Assembly (NCBI RefSeq): GCF_030151085.1
Contig: NZ_JASLER010000094.1
Span: forward strand, 1 to 64,000
Length of the DNA: 64,000 nt
From: Bacteroides sp.
GTDB lineage: Bacteria; Bacteroidota; Bacteroidia; Bacteroidales; Bacteroidaceae
Direction of reading: 5' to 3'
Made by a program: the position numbers and the translations under genes. The notes below the pieces were generated by a model. The model was given only the letters and a program-made list of their open reading frames with translations. It was not told the origin of the DNA and searched no databases. Positions within the stretch are counted from its first letter, which is position 1. Each line of letters opens with the position of its first letter. Positions 17,928 through 25,575 of the stretch are shown here, piece by piece.

Positions 17928-18070
17928 TACTTTTAAAGATTTTCCTCGCCACGATTAAGGAAAAAGATAACTAAAGCTTATTCTTTCCACCATGGAGAAA
18001 GTTTCGTTCCATCACGAGGAAAGTTTCATTCCACCGTGGTGGAAAGAAAAGTACCCCATGGTGGAAAGAT
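17928..18070. repeat. Cluster of about six short imperfect palindromes between fadL and ldhA
   Basis: Related units of 17-20 bases follow each other: two copies beginning TTTCCTCGC, then CTTTCCACCATGGAGAAAG (17983-18001), GTTCCATCACGAGGAAAG (18006-18023), the near-perfect dyad TTCCACCGTGGTGGAA (18029-18044) and CCCCATGGTGGAAAG (18054-18068). Each has the plan TTCC, a CATGG-like centre, then GGAAA. They lie in the 469-base gap between two divergent genes. No gene was found in the rest of the gap (17748-18216). Confidence 0.6.
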
Positions 18071-18216
18071 ATAAACTTAGGTAGCAAACAAACTAATGTT
18101 AGGCAGGAAGAACAATAATCTTAGCCACAAAAAAACTTATCTTCTCTTTCGAAGTGAACTTTATAAACCTTGCGCTTGTTTTTTCTTATTGAGTATTACT
18201 CTAAAATTATAGAATT

Positions 18217-19221
18217 ATGGCATCATACACCATCGCATTTTTTGGAAGCAAGCCTTATGACGAGGCATCATTCAATGAAAAGAATAAGGAATTCGATTTT
18301 GAACTTCGTTATTATAAAGGTCATCTCAACAAGCATAACGTTATATTAACTCAAGGCGTACATGCAGTCTGTATTTTCGTAAACGACACGGCTGATGCCG
18401 AAGTAATCCGACTCATGGCAGCCAATGGCGTCAAACTTCTGGCATTACGATGTGCAGGGTATAATAATGTAGACTTGCAAGCAGCAACCGAAAACGGCAT
18501 AACCGTAGTTCGTGTTCCTGCTTACTCCCCCTACGCTGTGGCAGAATATACCGTTGCCCTCATGTTGTCGCTAAACCGGAAAATTCCACGTGCCACCTGG
18601 CGTACCCGTGACGGCAATTTCTCACTCCACGGATTATTAGGTTTTGATATGCATGGTAAAACGGCAGGTATCATCGGCACCGGAAAAATCGCCAAAAAGC
18701 TTATCAATATCTTACGGGGATTCGGTATGAACATTCTGGCTTATGACCTCTACCCCGACTATAATTTTGCTCGTGAGAACCAGGTTGTTTATACTTCTTT
18801 AGACGAGCTTTATCACAGTTCGGACATCATTTCCCTGCACTGCCCGTTGACGGAACAGACCAAATATCTCATTAATGACTATTCCATCAGTAAAATGAAA
18901 GACGGCGTGATGATTATCAATACCGGACGTGGACAACTGATTCATACCAATGCACTGATAGAAGGTTTAAAAAACAAGAAAATCGGCTCAGCAGGACTGG
19001 ATGTATACGAAGAAGAAAGTGAGTATTTTTATGAAGACCAGTCCGATAAGATTATTGATGATGATACACTGGCCCGCCTACTATCATTCAATAACGTAAT
19101 CGTCACTTCGCACCAGGCATTCTTCACTCGTGAAGCGTTGGCTAATATTGCGTCAACTACTTTGCAAAACATCAAAGACTTCATGAACCACAAACCTTTA
19201 GATAATGAAGTAAAGCATTAA
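18217..19221 (+). CDS. ldhA: D-lactate dehydrogenase (D-2-hydroxyacid dehydrogenase family)
   Basis: A 334-residue cytoplasmic enzyme. The NAD-binding Rossmann motif GIIGTGKIAKK is at about residues 150-160. The catalytic Arg is in INTGRGQLI and the catalytic His in TSHQAFFTREALANI; the FFTREA ending is typical of fermentative D-lactate dehydrogenases. It reduces pyruvate to D-lactate, regenerating NAD+ in fermentation. It is monocistronic, and the long upstream gap with palindromes may regulate it. A related hydroxyacid substrate is possible, but this length and ending favour lactate. Confidence 0.85.
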   Translation: MASYTIAFFGSKPYDEASFNEKNKEFDFELRYYKGHLNKHNVILTQGVHAVCIFVNDTADAEVIRLMAANGVKLLALRCAGYNNVDLQAATENGITVVRVPAYSPYAVAEYTVALMLSLNRKIPRATWRTRDGNFSLHGLLGFDMHGKTAGIIGTGKIAKKLINILRGFGMNILAYDLYPDYNFARENQVVYTSLDELYHSSDIISLHCPLTEQTKYLINDYSISKMKDGVMIINTGRGQLIHTNALIEGLKNKKIGSAGLDVYEEESEYFYEDQSDKIIDDDTLARLLSFNNVIVTSHQAFFTREALANIASTTLQNIKDFMNHKPLDNEVKH

Positions 19222-19287
19222 AAATTAAACTTTACTGCTATAGAACTGTTATTCAAAGATAAACTATTAATAAAGGAATATTGAATC

Positions 19288-19992
19288 ATGAAAAAGGTAT
19301 TAGACAAAGCAGAAAGTCGGGGACGTTCCCTTTATGACTGGCTGGACAGCCATCATACATTCAGTTTTGATGAATATTATAATCCACGCCGCATGAATTT
19401 CGGTGCTTTGCGCGTGCTCAATGACGACCGTATAGCACCGGGCAAAGGCTTCGGAACTCATCCACATAAGAATATGGAAATCATCTCCATACCTCTAAAG
19501 GGAAAACTAAAGCATGGAGACAGCCATCAGAATAGCCGCGTTATTACCGTAGGAGACATCCAAACAATGAGTGCCGGTACAGGTATTTACCACAGCGAAA
19601 TGAATGGCAGTGAAACAGAATCTGCAGAATTCCTGCAAATCTGGATAATGCCGGAAAAACTGGGTACCCCTCCTGTATATAAGGATTATGATATCCGCCC
19701 ATTCCTGCATAAAAATAAGATGTCGCTAATAGTGTCCCCCGATAATGACGCACCGGCTCGGCTACAGCAACAGACCTGGTTCTCCATCGGTGAAATAGAA
19801 GCGGGTAAGAAGATTGAATATCATCTGCATCAGTCACATGGAGGTGTCTACATTTTCCTCATAGAGGGTGAAGTTAAAGTGGACGATACCGTGCTTTCAC
19901 GCCGTGACGGCTTAGGAGTATACGAAACGCACAGTTTTGAATTGGAAACATTTAAAGACTCTCATATACTCTTTATCGAGGTTCCAATGTAA
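19288..19992 (+). CDS. Pirin family protein (YhhW-like bicupin)
   Basis: A 234-residue cytoplasmic protein with a double beta-barrel cupin fold. The metal-binding residues of pirins are present: HPHKNMEIIS supplies two His, and GIYHSEMN supplies His and Glu. The start MKKVLDKAESRG is typical. E. coli YhhW has quercetin 2,3-dioxygenase activity; the in vivo role of bacterial pirins is unclear and may relate to redox or pyruvate metabolism. It lies 66 bases after ldhA on the same strand and may share its transcript. Confidence 0.85.
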   Translation: MKKVLDKAESRGRSLYDWLDSHHTFSFDEYYNPRRMNFGALRVLNDDRIAPGKGFGTHPHKNMEIISIPLKGKLKHGDSHQNSRVITVGDIQTMSAGTGIYHSEMNGSETESAEFLQIWIMPEKLGTPPVYKDYDIRPFLHKNKMSLIVSPDNDAPARLQQQTWFSIGEIEAGKKIEYHLHQSHGGVYIFLIEGEVKVDDTVLSRRDGLGVYETHSFELETFKDSHILFIEVPM

Positions 19993-20071
19993 ACCTTTGA
20001 CATAAAATAACAGCTTAAACGGAAGTTTGTGTAGCGTTTTTCGTAATATTGCGCTATAATTTAATCTGTAT

Positions 20072-20806
20072 ATGAAACTTGATTATATATATCATAGCGG
20101 TTTCGCGATTGAAGCGGACGGTGTGACGGTCATTATCGATTACTATAAAGACTCTTCGGAAGAGGTTTATAATAAAGGTATCGTCCATGACTATCTCTTG
20201 GAAAAACCGGGCATACTCTACGTGCTGTGCTCTCATTTCCACCCCGACCACTTTAACCGCGAAATTCTTTCTTGGAAAGCCCTTCGCCCCGATATTCGGT
20301 ACATTTTCTCCAAAGATATCCTAAAGCATCGTCGCGCTTCGGCAGAAGATGCCCTATTCATCAACAAAGGTGATATCTATGAAGATGAGAATATTCGAAT
20401 CGAAGCATTCGGCTCTACCGACGTGGGTATCTCTTTCCTTATCGATTTACAAGGCAAACGCCTGTTCCATGCCGGTGACCTGAATAATTGGCATTGGAGC
20501 GAAGAGTCTACTCCCGAAGAAATACGTAAAGCTGAAGGCGACTTCCTTGCAGAAGTAAAAACACTGCAACAAATAGCTCCTTCGGTAGACCTAGCTATGT
20601 TTCCCGTAGATAGCCGTATCGGAAAAGACTACATGCGCGGAGCAGAACAATTCGTAGAACGGATAAAAACCGCTATCTTTGTACCGATGCACTTCAGTGA
20701 GGATTATCAGGGAGGCGACGCTTTCCGGCAATTTGCTGAAAGCAAAGGGTGCCGCTTCCTCTCCATTACACACCGGGGGCAAAGTTTCAACATTGACAAT
20801 CAATAA
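20072..20806 (+). CDS. Metallo-beta-lactamase-fold hydrolase
   Basis: A 244-residue protein with the MBL signature HFHPDH at about residues 56-61. A further ligand is in LFHAGDLNNWHW, and a late His in FVPMHFSED. This resembles the UlaG-like/YycJ-type group of metal-dependent hydrolases. No substrate can be read from the sequence. The gene lies 79 bases after the pirin gene, with its own AT-rich upstream region. Confidence 0.8.
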   Translation: MKLDYIYHSGFAIEADGVTVIIDYYKDSSEEVYNKGIVHDYLLEKPGILYVLCSHFHPDHFNREILSWKALRPDIRYIFSKDILKHRRASAEDALFINKGDIYEDENIRIEAFGSTDVGISFLIDLQGKRLFHAGDLNNWHWSEESTPEEIRKAEGDFLAEVKTLQQIAPSVDLAMFPVDSRIGKDYMRGAEQFVERIKTAIFVPMHFSEDYQGGDAFRQFAESKGCRFLSITHRGQSFNIDNQ

Positions 20807-20832
20807 TTAATCATTTAATAAGGCATACTATT

Positions 20833-22002
20833 ATGAAAAAATTGACACAACTTCTATTTGCTCTTTTTTGTTTCTGCCTGCCCGCTATGCTGCAAGCACA
20901 AGATAAAGATAAAGATGATAGTGAGTATTTGGTCGGGGCCGTCCCCGAAGTAGATGGTAAAGTAGTATTTACCAAAGAATTCAGCATCCCGGGAATGTCA
21001 CAGGATGAAATCTACCAACGTGTACTGGGCTGGATGGAAGCACGTCTGAAAAAGAATGAAAACAATAGCCGTGTAGTTTACTCCGACAAAGAGAAAGGAC
21101 AAATTGTTGGTACGGGTGACGAATGGATCGTTTTCAGTTCGAGCGCATTGTCATTAGACCGCACTAAAATAACTTATCAACTCACAGTTAACTGCCAACC
21201 TGAGAAGTGTACTTTTGAAGTTGAAAAAGTACGTTTCAGCTATCGTGAAGGAAAAGAAAAATATACTGCCGAAGAATGGATTGTAGACAAGTATGCGCTA
21301 AACAAAGCGCAAGATAAACTAGTACGTGGTCTTGCTAAATGGCGTAGAAAAACAGTTGATTTTGTAGACGATTTATCTCAAGGAGTTGCCGAAGCACTTA
21401 GCGCAAGCACTGCAAAAGCTCCCGTAGAAGAGAAAAAAGAAGAAAAGAAAGTAGAAAAAACAGTAGTCGCTTCCGGTCCTATCGTAATCACTCCGAAGCA
21501 ACAAGTAACTGTAGAATCTCCGAAGGTTCAAGTATCAGCTCCGGCACAACAAGCACCAGCAGCAACGGTTGTTATTCCGGCTACTCCGCTCACTCCGGCA
21601 ACTAAGGTTGAGCCAGCTACAACTACACCGGCTGCTGTCAATCAGGCACAAGGTTACAAGCAAGTAGCTCCGGCACAGCTCTCTGCTGATGCCATCCAAA
21701 CAGGTGCAGGAAAACTGGTTATCGTGATTGGTGAAGAACCGTTCAATATGACCATGATGACCGCAAACGCTGGTGGTTCATTAGGTAAAGTTAGTGGTAA
21801 GCCAGTAATATTTAGCATCTTATCACCAGACCAACCGTATGAACAAATAGAAAAAGCAGAAAAATATACCATACGCTTCTACCCTACAGGTCAGAACGAA
21901 CCTTCTGTCATTCTGGAATGCAAAAAGCTCCCTTCACCTGCTGCTATGGAAGGTATGCCGCGTACATACGTAGGCGAAATCCTGAAAGCAATGGTAAAAT
22001 AA
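20833..22002 (+). CDS. DUF4468 secreted protein with Pro/Ala-rich linker
   Basis: A 389-residue protein with a Sec signal (MKKLTQLLFALFCFCLPAMLQAQ). Residues 35-130 match DUF4468 (a beta-rich TBP-like fold: VVFTKEFSIPGMSQDEIY, RTKITYQLTVNC). A Lys/Glu-rich helix and a Pro/Ala/Thr-rich linker (about residues 190-275) follow. The C-terminal beta domain (KLVIVIGEEPFNMTMM) is separate. It lies 26 bases after the MBL gene. DUF4468 proteins are common in Bacteroidetes periplasm; the function is unknown. Confidence 0.75.
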   Translation: MKKLTQLLFALFCFCLPAMLQAQDKDKDDSEYLVGAVPEVDGKVVFTKEFSIPGMSQDEIYQRVLGWMEARLKKNENNSRVVYSDKEKGQIVGTGDEWIVFSSSALSLDRTKITYQLTVNCQPEKCTFEVEKVRFSYREGKEKYTAEEWIVDKYALNKAQDKLVRGLAKWRRKTVDFVDDLSQGVAEALSASTAKAPVEEKKEEKKVEKTVVASGPIVITPKQQVTVESPKVQVSAPAQQAPAATVVIPATPLTPATKVEPATTTPAAVNQAQGYKQVAPAQLSADAIQTGAGKLVIVIGEEPFNMTMMTANAGGSLGKVSGKPVIFSILSPDQPYEQIEKAEKYTIRFYPTGQNEPSVILECKKLPSPAAMEGMPRTYVGEILKAMVK

Positions 22003-22030
22003 AGTGTACTAACAATTAATAACCAGTAAA

Positions 22031-22408
22031 GTGGAAATAAAAAGTAAATTTGATCATTTCAATATCAATGTCACCAATCTGGAACGTAGCATTGCATTCT
22101 ACGAAAAAGCATTGGGACTGAAAGAACACCATAGGAAAGAGTCGACTGACGGCTCTTTCACCTTGGTTTATCTTACGGACGGAAGCACAGGTTTCTTATT
22201 GGAACTGACTTGTCTAAGAGATCATTCCCAAGCTTACGAATTGGGAGAAAATGAAAGCCACCTCTGCTTCCGTGTAGCCGGTGACTATGATGCCATACGC
22301 CAATATCACAAAGAAAATGGGTGGGTATGTTTCGAAAATAAAGCCATGGGGTTGTATTTCATCAATGATCCGGATGATTATTGGATAGAGGTTCTCCCGG
22401 TAAAATAA
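22031..22408 (+). CDS. VOC/glyoxalase family protein (GTG start)
   Basis: A 125-residue single-domain vicinal-oxygen-chelate protein starting at GTG (22031). The four metal ligands of glyoxalase I are in place: His9 (KFDHFNINV), Glu in LLELTC, His in ESHLCFRV, and Glu in YWIEVLPV. It may isomerise the methylglyoxal-thiol adduct, but VOC proteins of this size have varied substrates. It lies 28 bases after the DUF4468 gene and 19 bases before the small basic ORF, so 20833-23347 looks like one transcription unit. Confidence 0.8.
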   Translation: MEIKSKFDHFNINVTNLERSIAFYEKALGLKEHHRKESTDGSFTLVYLTDGSTGFLLELTCLRDHSQAYELGENESHLCFRVAGDYDAIRQYHKENGWVCFENKAMGLYFINDPDDYWIEVLPVK

Positions 22409-22427
22409 TAACTTTCAACTGAATAAA

Positions 22428-22613
22428 ATGAGTATAGAAGAAGCTATGATGGGCGGCATTGTTTTCAAAGGCAAAAAAGACAAGCCTAAAGAAGAAGACA
22501 AAGTAAAGACCAAAGCCAAAAAGAAAACTTACATCACCGGGCAGCATGGTTCCGGTGCAGCCAAAATGAAGGCGGAAATCCGTCGGAAACGTGCCAATAG
22601 ACATAAAAAATAA
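22428..22613 (+). CDS. Small very basic protein, function unknown
   Basis: A 61-residue protein rich in Lys and Arg (KGKKDKPKEEDKVKTKAKKK, ending KMKAEIRRKRANRHKK). It has no signal peptide or membrane segment. Its start is in register with the operon, and its stop codon overlaps the ATG of the methyltransferase gene by one base (TAATG), so the pair is translationally coupled. The charge suggests RNA or ribosome binding. I do not recognise a named family. Confidence 0.7.
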   Translation: MSIEEAMMGGIVFKGKKDKPKEEDKVKTKAKKKTYITGQHGSGAAKMKAEIRRKRANRHKK

Positions 22614-23347
22614 TGATTAGTACCAATTTATTGTCCGCTGACAAAGATCCGATGGGGGCTGCTATAGCCGACTATTTTAAACGTCATAGAGCCGACCGCT
22701 TACGGGTTTTCTCTTCGCAATTTGACGAAGATGAGATCCCTGTTAAAGAGTTGTTCCGTGCAGAAAAGCAGATGCCTTTGCTTGAACGTACAGCTCTCAG
22801 CATGGCAACAGGTAAAATATTGGATGTCGGTGCCGGAAGTGGTTGTCATACTCTCGCTCTTCAAGAGGCGAGAAAAGAGGTACATGCTATTGATATATCC
22901 CCACTCTCTGTAGAAGTAATGGAACAACGAGGCGTACGAAACGTTTCTCAAACCAATCTCTTTGACGAACGATTTTACGACACCTACGATACCATTTTGA
23001 TGTTGATGAACGGTTCCGGAATTATTGGAAAATTGGAGAATCTACCGACTTTCTTCAAGAAAATGAAGCAACTGCTCTGTCCGGGGGGCTGCATCCTAAT
23101 GGACTCTAGCGACTTAAGCTATTTGTTTGAAGAAGAGGATGGAAGTATCGTCATAGACCTTGCCGGTGATTATTACGGTGAAGTTGATTTCCAGATGCAG
23201 TACAAAGACATCAAAGGAGATTCATTCGACTGGTTATATATCGACTTCCAAACCCTGAGCCTTTATGCCACAGAAAATGGATTTAAAGCAGAATTAGTAA
23301 AAGAGGGAAAACATTATGACTATCTCGCTAAATTGACTCTTCAATAA
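22613..23347 (+). CDS. Class I SAM-dependent methyltransferase
   Basis: A 244-residue cytoplasmic protein. Motif I, KILDVGAGSGCHTLAL, is at about residues 64-79, followed by an acidic motif II (VHAIDISPLSVEVM) and a post-motif region YDTILMLMNGSGI. Substrate unknown. It overlaps the small basic protein gene by one base, so the basic protein may be a partner or substrate adaptor. A strong terminator follows 20 bases later. Confidence 0.8.
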   Translation: MISTNLLSADKDPMGAAIADYFKRHRADRLRVFSSQFDEDEIPVKELFRAEKQMPLLERTALSMATGKILDVGAGSGCHTLALQEARKEVHAIDISPLSVEVMEQRGVRNVSQTNLFDERFYDTYDTILMLMNGSGIIGKLENLPTFFKKMKQLLCPGGCILMDSSDLSYLFEEEDGSIVIDLAGDYYGEVDFQMQYKDIKGDSFDWLYIDFQTLSLYATENGFKAELVKEGKHYDYLAKLTLQ

Positions 23348-23366
23348 ACGGAGATACTGCTTCAAT

Positions 23367-23410
23367 AGAAATGCCCCAAAAGTTTTATAATTAATTTTTG
23401 GGGCATTTCT
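23367..23410. terminator. Bidirectional terminator
   Basis: A perfect 15-bp inverted repeat (23367-23381 with 23396-23410, core TGCCCC/GGGGCA) has A and T runs at its base. It lies between the rightward methyltransferase gene and the leftward thioredoxin-like gene and serves both. Confidence 0.9.
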
Positions 23411-23413
23411 AAT

Positions 23414-23944
23414 TTATTTTGCAAGCAATTGGTCTATCTTCGCCACTAATCCGGAAAACTCTTCAGGGTTATATAAGCGGGTCAAAAATACAATGCGTCC
23501 GTCTCTATCAATTAACACATTACGAGTTATACCAGCCTTGCGCAAAGCATACTTGGCAAAAATATCGGCACCGGGATCCAGCCCTAACGGATAAGTCACC
23601 CCGGTCGATTTACCAAAAGCTATTACTTTATCTAATGGCTCGTCACGGTCAATACCTATCAACATGAAATCCGGATTTGATTTGTTTTTCAACCAAATAT
23701 CTTTCTCAATGAATGGCATCTCCTTGCGGCAAACACCACACCAGCTTGCCGTAAATTGCAACATCACTACCTTACCACGAAGTTCTGAAAGGGTGACGCT
23801 CTTACCATCGGTCAATTTCACTGTAAAATCGGGAGCCATCTCTCCTACTTTCACAATATAGCCTGTATCATCGGCTTCTTGTGCCATACCTGCCATGCTC
23901 ACTAAAGCAAAGAGGCATAAAATCATAATTTTTACTTGTTTCAT
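23414..23944 (-). CDS. TlpA-like thiol-disulfide oxidoreductase (periplasmic)
   Basis: A 176-residue protein with a Sec signal (MKQVKIMILCLFALVSMAGMAQ) and one thioredoxin-like domain. The active site is Cys69-Gly-Val-Cys72 in TASWCGVCRKE. The AhpC/TSA-like opening GEMAPDFTVKLTDGKSV and the cis-Pro loop region (GITRNVLIDRDGRIVF, with Thr-Arg where many have a Pro) are seen. It likely works in periplasmic redox. The gene is monocistronic. Confidence 0.85.
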   Translation of the reverse strand: MKQVKIMILCLFALVSMAGMAQEADDTGYIVKVGEMAPDFTVKLTDGKSVTLSELRGKVVMLQFTASWCGVCRKEMPFIEKDIWLKNKSNPDFMLIGIDRDEPLDKVIAFGKSTGVTYPLGLDPGADIFAKYALRKAGITRNVLIDRDGRIVFLTRLYNPEEFSGLVAKIDQLLAK

Positions 23945-24065
23945 CTTACTTAATCTTAATTATATGCATTAATAAAGAAAATCCCTACACTGCATTACCT
24001 TACAAAGATAATAATTTCATTTATTCTGTCAATACGAAGAATATGAATTCAATAAGCAATTATTC

Positions 24066-25439
24066 TTAAAAACTACTTGTCGCTCCACCGCCTCCACTAC
24101 GTCCACCGCCAAAGCTACCGCTACGACTGCCGCCACTGCTATGACTATGCCCGCCACTACTGCTGCTACTGCTTCGTACTTTACGTGGAATCGTTTGTTT
24201 AGCTTGCTTTTTATCACCACACATCTGGCAAACGTAATCTGCAACTTCCAAACCATTGTCGGAATATGTCGGCTCTTTAATTGTTTTCCACGAACCGACC
24301 TGCTTACGAGCAATAGTATGGCACTGATTACACATCCTATACTCACTTGTTACGGTAGAATTATATCGCAATGTCCATTCGCAAGAGCTACACCGATAGA
24401 TACGATGGATGGCAGATTTCAGTTGGTTTTCCATACGTTCAGAAGTTGATAACAATGGCTCTGCAAGCTCATCGGACAAAAGTTGTAAAGCCACAGCTTT
24501 GCAGGAATCGCAAGTTTCACTTTGCAAAATAACACGTCGGTACTGGCAGTATTTATACCATAACGATACTATAAAAAGAGCAGGCCAAATAGGGAAAAAG
24601 AGAATGAGACATCCACACCCAAAAGGTTTATAATGTGTCAGGACATGGATTGCCGCCGCCGCTGAGTTGTTTTTAGGGCGAGCTCCATTTGCCATGACGA
24701 AGCCAACAATTACATTCAGTAGAATCAAGACTATCCAAAATATAAGATACAGTATAAATGGTATATCTGTTAGGAAATCCCTAAATGTCTCGCCAATCCT
24801 CTCCCAATGAATACCCCAAGTATCTTGAGAAGCAGACTCATAATCACTTCCATAAAGTGTCAACGTTACAGCCTGAACTCCTTGCACCATTCCTTCATCA
24901 AAGTTTCCCTCTTTAAACCAAGGCACCATTGCTTTTTGCTGAATACGAAAACATAATGCATCGGGCAACACTCCTTCCAAACCATATCCGGTTTCAAAAG
25001 TGACTGTTCTCTGATCGAGCACTAAGAGAATCAGTAATCCGTTATCGTCTGCCTTCTTACCTACTCCCCAATGCTCAAAAAGTTTGTGGGCAAACTCGGT
25101 CGGAGTATTTTCACCAATGGACGGAAGCGCAACAACAGCTACTTCAATACTTAATGAATCCTCCAACTGAGCCAACATCTTATTCACTTTTTCCACACAG
25201 CTTTGATCAAGTATTTGATTCGGATTACTAACCCAGTTGAAAACACTTTCATTACGAGGATTAGGAACATCTGCTACATTATAAATATTTAATAATTGTT
25301 CAAACCCTAATGGGAAGACTGAACAATTACTACCAAATGTACAGCAGAAAATAAGAAATATTATCCGGACAGTTATCACGTAGTCTTTTTGTGTCTTATC
25401 TTTCATTACTGTATTATTATAGGATCTTTCTTTTGACAT
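24066..25439 (-). CDS. TPM-domain membrane protein with Cys-rich segment and Gly/Ser-rich tail
   Basis: A 457-residue protein (446 if the ATG at 25406, MKDKTQKDYV, is used, which places the first hydrophobic helix nearer the N-terminus). After the signal/anchor helix, residues 70-205 form a TPM domain (VNKMLAQLEDSLSIEVAVVA, NGLLILLVLDQRTVTFETGYGLEGVLPD). Two further membrane helices follow (about 232-253 and 275-295). The segment at about 315-410 has paired CxxC motifs (CDSC, CSSC, CNQC, CQMC), a likely zinc-binding domain. The tail is Gly/Ser-rich and ends GGGGATSSF. TPM proteins are linked to photosystem or envelope maintenance and phosphatase-like activity; the role here is unknown. Confidence 0.75.
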   Translation of the reverse strand: MSKERSYNNTVMKDKTQKDYVITVRIIFLIFCCTFGSNCSVFPLGFEQLLNIYNVADVPNPRNESVFNWVSNPNQILDQSCVEKVNKMLAQLEDSLSIEVAVVALPSIGENTPTEFAHKLFEHWGVGKKADDNGLLILLVLDQRTVTFETGYGLEGVLPDALCFRIQQKAMVPWFKEGNFDEGMVQGVQAVTLTLYGSDYESASQDTWGIHWERIGETFRDFLTDIPFILYLIFWIVLILLNVIVGFVMANGARPKNNSAAAAIHVLTHYKPFGCGCLILFFPIWPALFIVSLWYKYCQYRRVILQSETCDSCKAVALQLLSDELAEPLLSTSERMENQLKSAIHRIYRCSSCEWTLRYNSTVTSEYRMCNQCHTIARKQVGSWKTIKEPTYSDNGLEVADYVCQMCGDKKQAKQTIPRKVRSSSSSSGGHSHSSGGSRSGSFGGGRSGGGGATSSF

Positions 25440-25575
25440 ATTTTTATTTGCAACAAAGATAGCATATCGTAGATGATAAAAGAGGTTAATTAGGCAAAAT
25501 AAGATATAAGAAGGTTATATTTCATTTATCTTTATCCCCTAATTTTAAATTAAGTTAACCCTTAAAATATTTTTT

